The notes under the pieces: generated by a model
Databases searched by the model: none
What the model was told of the DNA's origin: nothing
The model's input: only the letters and a program-made list of their open reading frames with translations
NCBI GenBank assembly: GCA_041398565.1
Contig: JAWKUN010000005.1
Location: forward strand, 62,001 to 126,000
Reading direction: 5' to 3'
DNA: 64,000 nucleotides
Source of the DNA: DATGPD01 sp041398565
GTDB lineage: Bacteria > Planctomycetota > UBA1135 > UBA2386
Program-made: the position numbers and the translations under genes
In this document: in pieces, positions 39,950 through 49,498 of the stretch
Position numbering within the stretch: the stretch's first letter is position 1
Layout of the letters: the number at the start of each line of letters is the position of its first letter

Positions 39950-42217
39950 ATGTCACCTCAGCTCGCGCGCGCCCGCGCCGTCGGCCTCCTCGTCGCCCTG
40001 CCTCTTCTCGGCTGCCTCGCGCTCTCCGGGTGCGGCAGCTCGGGCGGGCCGACCTCGAACACCAGCTCTCCTCCCGGCAGCGGCAACGGCAACGGGGCCG
40101 GATCGGTCGGTACGGGCGGCGGCGGTTCGGGCAGCGCCGGCGGCATCCCGCGCATCCCGCCGCCGCAGCTCAACTTCCCCCTGAACAGCGGCACGCCTGG
40201 GCAGGTGCGCCTGTCGCGCGCGTTCCCCAACATCACCATCCCCAATCCGACCTTCCTCACCCACGCTCCCGACAACAGCGACCGCATCTTCGTGACGTCG
40301 CGCGACGGGCGCGTCTACGTCTTTCCGAACGACGACCAGGTGACGCAACCGACGGTGTTCCTCGACATCTCGGCGCGGGTGAACAGCTTCTGGGAGGAAG
40401 GTCTGCTGGGACTGGCCTTCGACCCCGACTACGCCACCAACGGCTACTTCTACGTCGACTACATCGACGGCGCCCAATACGACACGATCGTCGCGCGCTA
40501 CCGCGTGAGCACGAGCAATCCCAACCAGGCCGACCCGAACTCCGAATACGTGCTGATGCGGGTCGATCAGCCGGAGGGCAACCACAACGGTGGCATGCTG
40601 GCGTTCGGGCCCGACCGCATGCTCTACGTCGCGTTCGGCGACGGCGGCGGTCAGGGCGACGCCTACAACAACGGCCAGAATCTCAACTCCGTCTTCGCCG
40701 CGATCCTGCGCATCGACCCGCGGCAGCCCAGCGGCAACCTTGCGTACTCGATTCCGGCGAGCAACCCCTTCGTCGGCCAGCAGAACGTGCGCGAGGAGAT
40801 CTGGGCCTACGGGCTGCGCAACCCCTGGCGGTTCTCGTTCGATCGCGCCAACGGCACCCTGTGGGCGGGCGACGTCGGCCAGGACACCTGGGAAGAGGTG
40901 GACATCATCACCCGCGGCGGCAACTACGACTGGCCGGTGTACGAAGGCAATCAGAGCTACCGCAACCCGACCAACCGCGCCCAGAACGCGCGGCCGGTGC
41001 ACGTCCTGCCGCGCAACGAGGCGAGTTCGCTGATCGGCGGCTACGTGTACCGCGGCACCGCCATGACCAGCGTGCGAGGCGCCTACATCTACGGCGACTA
41101 CCAGACCGGCAACGTCTGGGCCCTGCGCGAGAACAACGGCCAGATGACCAGCAACCAGCTGGTCGGCTACCTGGCCAACCTCAGTTCGTTCGGCGAGGAC
41201 CAGAACGGCGAGCTGTTCGCGCTCTCCGTGAACAGCGGCCAGATCTTCCGCCTGGAGGAACAAGGCGGCGGCGGCGGCACCGTGCCGGCCACCCTGTCGA
41301 CCACCGGCCTGTTCGAAGACACCGCCTCGCTCACCTGGGCCCGGGGCGTCATGCCGTACGAGGTCAACGCGCCGCTCTGGTCGGACGACGCCAAGAAGAC
41401 CCGCTTCTTCGTCTTGCCCGACGGCTTCATCGGCTTCCACCCCACCGACCCGTGGACCTTCCCCGTCGGCACGGTGACCGTGAAGCACTTCGAGTTGGAG
41501 CTGATCCAGGGGCAACCGAGCAGCGCCCGACGTCTCGAGACGCGCGTGTTCGTGCGCGAGACCAACGGCTGGACCGGCTACACCTACAAGTGGAACGCGG
41601 CGCAGACCGACGCCGACCTCTTGGCCACCGGCCTGTCGGAGGTGTTCACCGTCCGCGACCGCTCGGGCAACCCGTTCCAGCAGACCTGGAACTACCCGAG
41701 CCGCAGCGACTGCCTGCAGTGCCACACGCAGGCGGCTGGCTTCGCCCTCGGGTTGCGCACCCAGCAGGTCAACCGCGACTTCGTCGTGGGCAGCCAGGCG
41801 GTCAACCAGCTCGACAACTGGAACCAGATGCGTCTGTTCGACCAAGTGCTCAACGCCGCTTCGTCGTACCAGAAGCTCGTCGATCCCAAGGATCCGGCGC
41901 AGCCCCTGGCCCTGCGCGCGCGCAGCTACCTCGACGGCAACTGCTCGAGCTGTCATCGCCCCGGCGGCGCCATGGGCGGCGACATCGACCTGCGCTTCCA
42001 CACCAGCGACGCCGGCATGAACGTCCTCGACGTCCGCCCCACGCGCGGTGACCTGGGCCTCCCGGACGCCTTCCGCATCAAGCGCCAGGTGCCGGCATCG
42101 AGCGTGCTGCTGGAACGCATGCTGCGCCTCGACGGCACCCGCATGCCTCGCATCGGCTCGGGCATCGTCGACGCCGACGCGACGGCGTTGCTGGACGCCT
42201 GGATCCGCAGCCTTTGA
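39950..42217 (+). CDS. Lipoprotein combining a sorbosone-dehydrogenase-type propeller with a diheme cytochrome c domain
   Basis: 755 residues from the ATG at 39950 (an upstream in-frame ATG at 39890 would spoil the signal peptide). Lipobox LSGC lies near residue 28, followed by a Gly/Ser-rich tether. Residues about 75-435 match PQQ-dependent glucose/sorbosone dehydrogenase propellers (LLGLAFDPDYATNGYFYV, NHNGGMLAFGPD, YGLRNPWRFSFD, GGNYDWPVYEG). Residues about 450-755 resemble the SO2930-type diheme domain (YEVNAPLWSDDAKKTRF) with two heme motifs, CLQCH near 588 and CSSCH near 665. This would pass electrons from an oxidised sugar or aldose directly to hemes at the membrane surface. PQQ synthesis genes are not in the window. 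Confidence 0.85.
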   Translation: MSPQLARARAVGLLVALPLLGCLALSGCGSSGGPTSNTSSPPGSGNGNGAGSVGTGGGGSGSAGGIPRIPPPQLNFPLNSGTPGQVRLSRAFPNITIPNPTFLTHAPDNSDRIFVTSRDGRVYVFPNDDQVTQPTVFLDISARVNSFWEEGLLGLAFDPDYATNGYFYVDYIDGAQYDTIVARYRVSTSNPNQADPNSEYVLMRVDQPEGNHNGGMLAFGPDRMLYVAFGDGGGQGDAYNNGQNLNSVFAAILRIDPRQPSGNLAYSIPASNPFVGQQNVREEIWAYGLRNPWRFSFDRANGTLWAGDVGQDTWEEVDIITRGGNYDWPVYEGNQSYRNPTNRAQNARPVHVLPRNEASSLIGGYVYRGTAMTSVRGAYIYGDYQTGNVWALRENNGQMTSNQLVGYLANLSSFGEDQNGELFALSVNSGQIFRLEEQGGGGGTVPATLSTTGLFEDTASLTWARGVMPYEVNAPLWSDDAKKTRFFVLPDGFIGFHPTDPWTFPVGTVTVKHFELELIQGQPSSARRLETRVFVRETNGWTGYTYKWNAAQTDADLLATGLSEVFTVRDRSGNPFQQTWNYPSRSDCLQCHTQAAGFALGLRTQQVNRDFVVGSQAVNQLDNWNQMRLFDQVLNAASSYQKLVDPKDPAQPLALRARSYLDGNCSSCHRPGGAMGGDIDLRFHTSDAGMNVLDVRPTRGDLGLPDAFRIKRQVPASSVLLERMLRLDGTRMPRIGSGIVDADATALLDAWIRSL

Positions 42218-42244
42218 GGACTGCGGCCGGCGCCGGCCTCAGCC

Positions 42245-43810
42245 TCACTCCCACTCGATGGTGCCGGGTGGCTTGCTGGTCACGTCCAGAACCACCCGGT
42301 TGATGCCGCGCACCTCGTTGGTGATGCGGTTGCTGATGCGGCGCAAGACCTCGAGAGGCGGGCACTCCCAGTCGGCGGTCATGCCGTCCCTGCTGCTCAC
42401 CAGGCGCAACGCGATCGCGTTCTCGTAGGTGCGCTGATCGCCCATCACGCCGACCGAGCGGACCGGCAGGAACACGGCGAAGTACTGCCACAGCTCGCGG
42501 TGGAGGTTCTTGGCCTCGAGTTCGGCCCGCACGATCGCGTCGGCCTCGCGCAGCATCGCCAGGCGCTCGCCGGTGACCTCGCCCAGACAGCGCACCGCCA
42601 GACCGGGACCAGGGAACGGCTGGCGGTCGACCAGCGAGGGAGGCAGCCCCAACTCGCGGCCGATGGTGCGCACCTCGTCCTTGAACAAGTCACGCAACGG
42701 TTCGACCAGGTCGAGGTCGAGGTCGTCGGGCAGCCCGCCGACGTTGTGGTGGCTCTTGATGGTTGCGGTGGCGCCGCCATGCGCCGACACCGACTCGATC
42801 ACGTCGGGATAGAGGGTGCCCTGCCCGAGGAAACGCACCGCGGTGAGGCGCTGCGCCTGCGCGCGGAACACGTCGACGAAGACCTTGCCGATGATCTTGC
42901 GCTTGCGCTCGGGCTCGTCGACGCCCGCCAGCGCCGACAGGAACGTCCGTGCCGCATCGACCGTGATGACGTCCATGTGGTGTTCGTCGCGGAACAGCTG
43001 CTGCACCCCTTCGCGCTCGCCCTGGCGCAGCAAGCCGTTGTCGACGAACACGCAGTGGAGCCGGTCGCCGATCGCCTTGTGGATCAAGACCGCCGCCACG
43101 GACGAGTCCACGCCGCCCGACAATCCCATCACCACTTCGCCCGACGGGCCGACGGTCCGAGCGATGGCCGCCACCTTGTCGTCGATGATGTTGCCGGCGT
43201 TCCAGTCGGGGGCACAGTTGGCCACGCCGCGCACGAAGTTGCGCAGCATGAGCATGCCCTGCTCCGTGTGCGCGACCTCCGGATGGAACTGGAAGCCGAC
43301 GATGCGGTCCTGCGCCCGGGCCAGCGCCGCCACGGGACAGGGCTCCGAGCTGGCGAGGACCTGGAAGCCGGCCGGCAGCCGCGTCACTCGGTCGCCGTGC
43401 GACATCCACACGACACTGCCGTCGCGCACACCCTCGAGCACGCTGCTCGGCTCCTCGACGCGCAGCTCGGTGCGGCCGTACTCGTGCCGACCCCGGTCGG
43501 GCTCGACCTGGCCGCCGAGCACGTGCACCAGCCACTGCAGGCCGTAGCAGATGCCGAGCACGGGGACGCCTTGCTTGGTGATCGCCACGTCGAGCTGCGG
43601 CGCGTCGGCGTCGTACACCGAGCGCGGCCCTCCCGACAGGATGACCGCCTCCGGCTTCTGCATGGCGAAATCGCGCATCGCCTTGGCCGGGGTCGTGATC
43701 CGCGAGTACACGTCCATCTCGCGCACGCGTCGCGCGATGAGCTGGCAGTACTGGGCGCCGAAGTCGACGATCAGCACGCCGCCGTGCCGCACCTCTTCGC
43801 TGTCTGTCAC
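42245..43810 (-). CDS. guaA: GMP synthase (glutamine-hydrolysing)
   Basis: 521 residues from GTG 43810, whose first bases overlap the guaB stop as GTGA. It aminates XMP to GMP. The class I amidotransferase domain has the nucleophile in GICYGLQ (about 84) and the His/Glu pair in FHPEVAH (about 176). The PP-loop ATP-pyrophosphatase domain has SGGVDSS (about 226). The C-terminal dimerisation domain ends with the conserved KPPGTIEWE. A longer open frame runs back through guaB but is not coding. GGAGG four bases before the GTG supports the start. Operon order is guaB-guaA. Confidence 0.97.
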   Translation of the reverse strand: MTDSEEVRHGGVLIVDFGAQYCQLIARRVREMDVYSRITTPAKAMRDFAMQKPEAVILSGGPRSVYDADAPQLDVAITKQGVPVLGICYGLQWLVHVLGGQVEPDRGRHEYGRTELRVEEPSSVLEGVRDGSVVWMSHGDRVTRLPAGFQVLASSEPCPVAALARAQDRIVGFQFHPEVAHTEQGMLMLRNFVRGVANCAPDWNAGNIIDDKVAAIARTVGPSGEVVMGLSGGVDSSVAAVLIHKAIGDRLHCVFVDNGLLRQGEREGVQQLFRDEHHMDVITVDAARTFLSALAGVDEPERKRKIIGKVFVDVFRAQAQRLTAVRFLGQGTLYPDVIESVSAHGGATATIKSHHNVGGLPDDLDLDLVEPLRDLFKDEVRTIGRELGLPPSLVDRQPFPGPGLAVRCLGEVTGERLAMLREADAIVRAELEAKNLHRELWQYFAVFLPVRSVGVMGDQRTYENAIALRLVSSRDGMTADWECPPLEVLRRISNRITNEVRGINRVVLDVTSKPPGTIEWE

Positions 43811-45264
43811 ATGCCCTCCGCGCTGTAGTTCGGCGCTTCCTTGGTGATGGTGACGTCGTGGGGGTGCGATTCGCGCAGAGTGGCCGCGCTGACGCGGATG
43901 AACTCGGCGTGCTCTTGCAGCTCGCCGATCGTGCGCACGCCGCAGTAGCCCATGGCCGAACGGATGCCGCCGACCAGCTGGTAGATGTAGTCGGCGAGGC
44001 GCCCCTTGGTGGGAACCATGCCCTCGACGCCCTCCGGCACGAACTTGCCCGCACGCTCGCCGGCTTGCGCGTAGCGGTCGGCGGAACCGGCCTCCATCGC
44101 ACCCAGCGACCCCATGCCGCGGATGGCCTTGAAGGTGCGGCCGCGGTAGACGATCGTCTCGCCGGGCGACTCGTCGAGTCCGGCCAGAAGGCTGCCGAGC
44201 ATGACGCTGCCGGCGCCGGCGGCCAGGGCCTTGGCGATGTCGCCCGAAGACCGGATGCCGCCATCGGCGATCACCGGCACGCCATGCTGCCGAGTCACCT
44301 CGGCGCACTGCATGATCGCGGTGAGCTGCGGCACGCCGACGCCGGTGACGATGCGCGTGGTGCAGATGCTGCCGGGACCGATCCCGACCTTGACGCCGTC
44401 GGCCCCGGCCTCGACCAGCGCCTTGGCACCCGCCGCGGTGCCCACGTTGCCGGCCACCACCGGCACCTGGTGCCGGCTCTTGATGGCGCGCACCGTGTCG
44501 ATGACGTTCTTGCTGTGCCCGTGCGCCGTGTCGACGACGATGACGTCGCACCCGGCCGCCACCAGCAGGTCGACGCGCTCGGGGTCGTGCACCCCCACCG
44601 CCGCTCCCACCAGCAGGCGCCCGCGCTTGTCGCGCGCTGCCGCCGGGTACTCCTCGAGCATGCGCACGTCCTTCATCGTGATGAGGCCGGCGAGGTGGCC
44701 GCGGCCGTCCACCAGGATCAGCTTCTCCACCTTGTTGCGCTGCAGTACGTCGCGCGCCGCTTCGATCGTCGTGTCCGGCTCGGCGGTGACCAGGCCGGTC
44801 TTGGTCATCACGTTCTCGACCCTGGTGTCGCGATCGTCGACGAAGCGGAGGTCGCGGCTGGTGAGGATGCCCAGCACACGCTGCTCGCCATCGACCACCG
44901 GCAGGCCGCTGATGAGGTGCGCCTTCATCAGGTCCTTCGCCTCACCCACCGTCGCGTTGGGCCGCAACGAGACCGGGTCGACGATGACGCCGTTGGCACT
45001 GCGCTTGACCTTGTCCACCTCCCGTACCTGCACGTCGCGGCCGAGGTTCTTGTGGATGATGCCGATGCCGCCCTGCTGGGCCAGCGCCACCGCCATGCGC
45101 GCGTCGGTGACGGTGTCCATTGCGGCGCTCGAGATCGGCACCTGCAGGGCCACCCCGCGGCAGAACAGGGTCGACGTCGACACGTCGCGGGGCAAGGCCG
45201 CCGCGAGGCGCGGCGACAGGAGGACATCGTCGTAGGTCAGGCCTTCGCCGAGGATCTTGGCCAA
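43807..45264 (-). CDS. guaB: Inosine-5'-monophosphate dehydrogenase
   Basis: 485 residues from TTG 45264, with GGAGA at 45271-45275 six bases before it. Upstream in-frame sequence to 45606 is not IMPDH-like and overlaps divergent pgi. The protein begins in the expected way (LAKILGEGLTYDDVLLSP). It oxidises IMP to XMP with NAD. Two CBS domains sit inside the barrel (about 93-205). The catalytic cysteine is in GPGSICTTR near residue 301, and the flap region and the C-terminal potassium-site segment follow. It is the first gene of guaBA. Confidence 0.96.
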   Translation of the reverse strand: MAKILGEGLTYDDVLLSPRLAAALPRDVSTSTLFCRGVALQVPISSAAMDTVTDARMAVALAQQGGIGIIHKNLGRDVQVREVDKVKRSANGVIVDPVSLRPNATVGEAKDLMKAHLISGLPVVDGEQRVLGILTSRDLRFVDDRDTRVENVMTKTGLVTAEPDTTIEAARDVLQRNKVEKLILVDGRGHLAGLITMKDVRMLEEYPAAARDKRGRLLVGAAVGVHDPERVDLLVAAGCDVIVVDTAHGHSKNVIDTVRAIKSRHQVPVVAGNVGTAAGAKALVEAGADGVKVGIGPGSICTTRIVTGVGVPQLTAIMQCAEVTRQHGVPVIADGGIRSSGDIAKALAAGAGSVMLGSLLAGLDESPGETIVYRGRTFKAIRGMGSLGAMEAGSADRYAQAGERAGKFVPEGVEGMVPTKGRLADYIYQLVGGIRSAMGYCGVRTIGELQEHAEFIRVSAATLRESHPHDVTITKEAPNYSAEGM

Positions 45265-45270
45265 GGGCTT

Positions 45271-45275
45271 TCTCC
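45271..45275 (-). promoter_or_regulatory. Shine-Dalgarno GGAGA fixing the TTG start of guaB
   Basis: On the minus strand GGAGA lies six bases before TTG 45264. This start gives the family's normal N-terminus and length, whereas the longest in-frame reading would be 114 residues too long. Confidence 0.7.
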
Positions 45276-45412
45276 GGAGGTGAAAGCGTGGAGAGCTTAG
45301 CAGCGCGCCGCCAGGCCTCAAGGCCGCGTCGCCGGCCCCCGACGGAACGGCCACTCCGCCCGCCTCGGAGTCGAGCCTCGCGTCGCGACCCGCGCCGCCG
45401 CATGATGCCGGA

Positions 45413-47002
45413 ATGACCCTCGATCGCACTCGCCTCACCGCGCAGGCCGCCGAGTTCCAGCGCTGGCGATGCACCCTCGACGACCCGCCGATCGAGGTCG
45501 ACTTCGCCATGAGCGGCCTCGACCAAGCTCGGATCGACGCCTCCGAACCCGGTCTGCGCGCGGCGCTTGCGGCGATGCAGGCGCTCGAGGCCGGGGCCAC
45601 CGCCAACGCCGACGAGCAGAGAATGGTGGGCCACTACTGGCTGCGCGCGCCAGGCCGCGCGCCGCGACCGGAGATCGGCGACGAGATCGGGGAGACGCTG
45701 CAGAGAATCGAAGACTTCGCCCGGCGTGTGCATGCGGGCGACCTGGCTCCGGCCGGGGCCAAGCGCTTCGCCAAGCTCCTCCTGATCGGCATCGGGGGCT
45801 CGGCGCTCGGACCGATGTTGGCCGCCGACGCCCTCGGCTGCGCGGCGCTCTCCTTCCACATCCTCGACAACACCGACCCCGACGGTATCGACCGTGTCCT
45901 GGCAGCGGTGGGCAGCTTGCACGACGCGCTGTGCGTGGTCGTCAGCAAGTCGGGCGGCACGCCGGAGACGCGCAACGGCATGCTCGAGGTGATGGCAGCC
46001 TGCGAGCGCCAAGGGGTCGGCTTCGCGCCGCGCGCCATCGCGGTCACCACCGAAGGCAGCACGCTGCACCGCCGCGCCAGCGCCGAGCAGTGGCTCGAAA
46101 CATTCCCCATCTGGGACTGGGTCGGCGGCCGCACCAGCATCACGTCGGCAGTCGGCCTGCTCCCCATGGCCCTGCTCGGCGCCGACGTGCGTGCCTTCCT
46201 GGCCGGCGCGGCGGCCATGGACCAGGCGACGCGCTCCTGCGAGCCGGCCCGCAACCCGGCCGCCCTGATGGCGGCGTTCTGGTGGCACGAAGGTGGCGGC
46301 GAGGGCCGCCGCGCCATGGTCGTGCTGCCGTACAAGGACCGCCTCCTGCTCCTGTCCCGCTACCTGCAGCAGCTGGTGATGGAGTCTCTCGGCAAGCGCC
46401 TCGACCGCCAAGGCCATGTCGTCGAGCAAGGGCTCAGCGTGTACGGCAACAAGGGTTCGACCGACCAGCACGCGTACGTGCAGCAGTTGCGCGACGGGCG
46501 CCACGACTTCTTCGCGGTGTTCGTGCGCGTGCTGCGCGACCGCGAAGGCCCCTCCGCGTCCATGGTCGAGGACGAACCCAGAGGGCCGACGGCGGGCGCC
46601 TACCTCGACGGCTTCTTGCTCGGCACCCGCGCGGCGCTCTACGAGAACGGACGCCACTCGGCGACTCTGACCTTGGACCGTGTCGACGAGCGCAGCCTCG
46701 GCGCCCTCGTCGCGCTGTTCGAGCGAGCTGTGGGGATCTACGGCGAACTCATCGATGTCAACGCCTACCACCAGCCCGGCGTCGAGGCTGGCAAGAAGGC
46801 GGCGCAGAAGGTGCTCGATCTGGCGGCGCAGGTGCAGCGTGCCGTGACCGGCGACGCCAAGACCTCCGCGACCATCGCCGCCGAGGCGGACGCGGACCCG
46901 CACCTCGTGTGGTGCATCCTGCAACACCTCGCGGCCAACCCGACGTCGATCCGACGCATCGGGGCACCCGACCCCGCCACCGCCACCTTCGTGCGCACCT
47001 GA
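45413..47002 (+). CDS. pgi: Glucose-6-phosphate isomerase
   Basis: 529 residues. It interconverts glucose-6-phosphate and fructose-6-phosphate. Sugar-phosphate isomerase motifs are present: LLIGIGGSALGP, DNTDPDGIDRV, SKSGGTPETRNG (phosphate loop near 177), GGRTSITSAVGLLP, and QLVMESLGK with the catalytic glutamate. The final conserved histidine and lysine segment is NAYHQPGVEAGKK. It belongs to the compact form with the C-terminal helical extension seen in cyanobacteria and planctomycetes. It is divergent from guaB and five bases upstream of the symporter gene. Confidence 0.95.
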   Translation: MTLDRTRLTAQAAEFQRWRCTLDDPPIEVDFAMSGLDQARIDASEPGLRAALAAMQALEAGATANADEQRMVGHYWLRAPGRAPRPEIGDEIGETLQRIEDFARRVHAGDLAPAGAKRFAKLLLIGIGGSALGPMLAADALGCAALSFHILDNTDPDGIDRVLAAVGSLHDALCVVVSKSGGTPETRNGMLEVMAACERQGVGFAPRAIAVTTEGSTLHRRASAEQWLETFPIWDWVGGRTSITSAVGLLPMALLGADVRAFLAGAAAMDQATRSCEPARNPAALMAAFWWHEGGGEGRRAMVVLPYKDRLLLLSRYLQQLVMESLGKRLDRQGHVVEQGLSVYGNKGSTDQHAYVQQLRDGRHDFFAVFVRVLRDREGPSASMVEDEPRGPTAGAYLDGFLLGTRAALYENGRHSATLTLDRVDERSLGALVALFERAVGIYGELIDVNAYHQPGVEAGKKAAQKVLDLAAQVQRAVTGDAKTSATIAAEADADPHLVWCILQHLAANPTSIRRIGAPDPATATFVRT

Positions 47003-47007
47003 GCGCC

Positions 47008-48423
47008 GTGCCGCTCGACGCCGTCGTCGTTCTCATCACCCTGGGCGCCTACCACGTCGCGCTGCTGTGGATCGGTGCGGCCTGCCGGCAACGGGCGCAG
47101 AGCGAAGCCGACTACATCCTCGGTGGCAAGGCGCTGGGCCCGTGGGTGACGGCACTGTCGGCGTGCGCCAGCTCGTCGTCGTCGTGGACCCTCCTGGGCG
47201 TCAGCGGCTTCGCCTACCGGAACGGCTTGTGCGCGTTGTGGCTGCTGCCCGGCTGCATCGGCGGCTTCGCCCTCAACTGGTTCCTGCTCGGCGAGCGCCT
47301 GCGGCGCTACACGGCCGACACCAGCGACCTGTCGGTGATCGACGTGCTGGCGCGGCCGGCGCGCGGCCACGCCAGCGAACGGGCGATCCGTGTCGTGGCG
47401 GTGGGCCTGCTGGTGGCATCGCTGCTCCTGTACGTGGCGGCCCAGTTCCATGCCGCGGGCCTCGCCTTCGGATCGACCTTCGCCGTCGATCCGCGCCTGA
47501 TCGTCCTGGCCGGTGCCGCAGTCGTGGTCGCCTACACGTGGTCGGGCGGCTTCTGGGCGGTGAGCGTCACCGACACGTTGCAGGGTCTGCTCATGGTCGT
47601 CGCTGCGGTGGCCCTGCCGGTGGCGGGCCTGGTCGCCGTCGGTGGCTTCGGCGCGCTGGCCGAGGGTATCCATCGCCTGGGCCCGGCCTACCGCAGCCTG
47701 ACCCACGACGAAGCGACGACTGCCGCGCTCGGACTGGTCTTCGGCCTGCTGTCCATCGGCCTCGGCTACCCCGGCCAGCCGCACGTCGTCAACCGCTTCA
47801 TGGCGGTGCGCGACGCTGCCGCGCTGCGGCGCGCCCGCGTCATCTCGATGACCTGGGCCGTCCTCATCTACTCGGGGATGGTGCTCGCCGGCCTGTGCGC
47901 GCGCATCGTCGTGCCGGCGCTCGCCAACGCCGAGAGTTCGTTCATGGAGCTCACTCGCGCAGCCTTTCCCAGCGTCGTCACCGGCTTGATGCTGGCTACG
48001 GTGCTGTCGGCGATCATGTCGACGGTCGACACCCAGCTACTCTCGGCGGGCACAGCGATCACCCACGACCTCGGCCTGCGGGCGTCGGGCCCCGCGGCGG
48101 CGTTGCGGCGATCGCGCCTGGTGGTGGCCTTGGTCAGCGCCGGCGCCGCAGTCGCCGCCGTGCTCGGATCGGACACCCTGTTCAACCGGGTGCTCTTCGC
48201 CTGGACGACCCTGGGAGCCGCGTTCGGCCCGCTCCTGCTCTGCACGGTCTTCCTCGGACCCGTCAGCCCCCTGGCCACCGTCGCGACGATGGTCATGGGT
48301 GCTGGCCTGAGCGTCGCCACCTACTACACTCCCGGCGCGAGCCGATGGCTCATGAATGGACTGCCGATCGTCATGGCCGCTGTGGTGGCGGTAGCGGGCG
48401 TCCGCCGCCGGGAAGTTCCGTAG
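47008..48423 (+). CDS. Sodium/solute symporter (SSS family, PutP-like)
   Basis: 471 residues from GTG 47008, five bases after pgi. At least twelve hydrophobic segments fit the SSS architecture. Family motifs are LSACASSSSSWTLLGVSG in helix 1, the sodium-site region, GYPGQPHVVNRFMA between helices, and ATVLSAIMSTVDTQLLSAGTAI in helix 8, which supplies sodium ligands. Proline, sugars and organic acids are known substrates of relatives. Proximity to pgi might hint at a sugar, but that is weak. It has no signal peptide beyond its first helix. Confidence 0.88.
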   Translation: MPLDAVVVLITLGAYHVALLWIGAACRQRAQSEADYILGGKALGPWVTALSACASSSSSWTLLGVSGFAYRNGLCALWLLPGCIGGFALNWFLLGERLRRYTADTSDLSVIDVLARPARGHASERAIRVVAVGLLVASLLLYVAAQFHAAGLAFGSTFAVDPRLIVLAGAAVVVAYTWSGGFWAVSVTDTLQGLLMVVAAVALPVAGLVAVGGFGALAEGIHRLGPAYRSLTHDEATTAALGLVFGLLSIGLGYPGQPHVVNRFMAVRDAAALRRARVISMTWAVLIYSGMVLAGLCARIVVPALANAESSFMELTRAAFPSVVTGLMLATVLSAIMSTVDTQLLSAGTAITHDLGLRASGPAAALRRSRLVVALVSAGAAVAAVLGSDTLFNRVLFAWTTLGAAFGPLLLCTVFLGPVSPLATVATMVMGAGLSVATYYTPGASRWLMNGLPIVMAAVVAVAGVRRREVP

Positions 48424-48469
48424 CCCATTCAAGCGGACCCACGGACCACGCCGAACCAAGAGCAAGCCG

Positions 48470-49441
48470 ATGCCGCCGAGCCCGGAGCCGCGGGTCACCG
48501 CCGTGATGGTGACCTACAACTCGAAAGCCACGCTGCCGCGGGCGCTGGCCGGCCTCAAGGCGTCGTTCGACCGTGGCCTGTGCTCGTGCGTCGTCGTGGA
48601 CAACGACAGCAAGGACGGCACGGCCGACTACGTGCGCGCCGAGCATCCGTGGGTCGACCTGGTGGCGACCGGCGAGAATCTCGGCTTCGGTCGCGGCAAC
48701 AACCGAGGCTTCGCGCGCGCCGACACCGAATACGTGCTGCTGCTCAACCCGGACGCCGAGTTGACGCCGGCGGCACTGCAGCAGCTCATCGACTTCCTCG
48801 ACGCCCAGGCGGAAGTCGGCATCGTCGGCCCGGCGATCCGCGAGGCGGGTCATCCCGACCAGCCCGTGTTCCGTTTCCCGACGCCCGGCACCATGCTGTG
48901 CCACGCGCTCGGCCGGCTCGGTGGATCCGCCGGTGCGCTGGCCCGGCCCATCGAACCACGCCGCTACCGTGTCGACTGGCTGTGCGGCGCGGTGTTGCTC
49001 GTGCGACGGGCGCTGCTGCAGACCATCCAAGGCTTCGACCCGCGCTTCTTCCTCTACTTCGAGGAGACGGACCTGTGCCTGCGCGCCCGGCAGGCGGGGT
49101 TCGAGACCTGGGTCCTCGGCGACGTCGTCGCCGGCCACTACGGCGGCACCAGCACCAAGGCCGTGCAACGCCCGATGTGGGAGGGCTGCATCGCCGAGCA
49201 CTACTTCAAGAGCCGCCACTACTACATGCGCAAGCATCACGGTGTCGTGCTGGCGACCTTGGCCGAGCTCGCCGAGATGCTGCTCATCACCGTGCACGGC
49301 CTGGCCAAGGCCATCGTCGGCAGGCCCAACCAAGACCGGGTACGCCGCCGCTGGCGCGCGCCGATCCTGCGCCTGCCGCGCCTCATCACCGACGAGCCGC
49401 GCCTCCCAGAACCCAACCCCCGCGCCCTCGCTACACACTGA
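48470..49441 (+). CDS. Family 2 glycosyltransferase (rhamnosyltransferase-like)
   Basis: 323 residues. A soluble GT-A fold: VTYNSKATLPRAL at the N-terminus, VVDNDSKDGT near residue 42, NLGFGRGNNRGF, LLNPDAEL (metal/nucleotide-sugar binding aspartate near 95), WLCGAVLLVRR and the acceptor-side motif EETDLCLRARQAG. This layout matches membrane-associated enzymes that add rhamnose or similar sugars to envelope polysaccharide. It lies 46 bp after the symporter gene on the same strand and ends about 50 bp from the convergent peptidase, with a hairpin between them. Confidence 0.88.
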   Translation: MPPSPEPRVTAVMVTYNSKATLPRALAGLKASFDRGLCSCVVVDNDSKDGTADYVRAEHPWVDLVATGENLGFGRGNNRGFARADTEYVLLLNPDAELTPAALQQLIDFLDAQAEVGIVGPAIREAGHPDQPVFRFPTPGTMLCHALGRLGGSAGALARPIEPRRYRVDWLCGAVLLVRRALLQTIQGFDPRFFLYFEETDLCLRARQAGFETWVLGDVVAGHYGGTSTKAVQRPMWEGCIAEHYFKSRHYYMRKHHGVVLATLAELAEMLLITVHGLAKAIVGRPNQDRVRRRWRAPILRLPRLITDEPRLPEPNPRALATH

Positions 49442-49459
49442 TCCGGAGAAACCCCTAGC

Positions 49460-49498
49460 GAAGTAACAGAGAGGAGCCTGACTCCACCCTGTTACTTC
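49460..49498. terminator. Convergent-gene hairpin containing a stop codon
   Basis: A perfect 10-bp inverted repeat, GAAGTAACAG (49460-49469) and CTGTTACTTC (49489-49498), encloses an inner GGAG/CTCC stem. It lies at the junction of two convergent genes, and the TAA stop of the peptidase gene is inside the right arm. No U-rich tract follows on either strand, so it may work as a 3'-end stabiliser or a bidirectional terminator. Confidence 0.55.
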
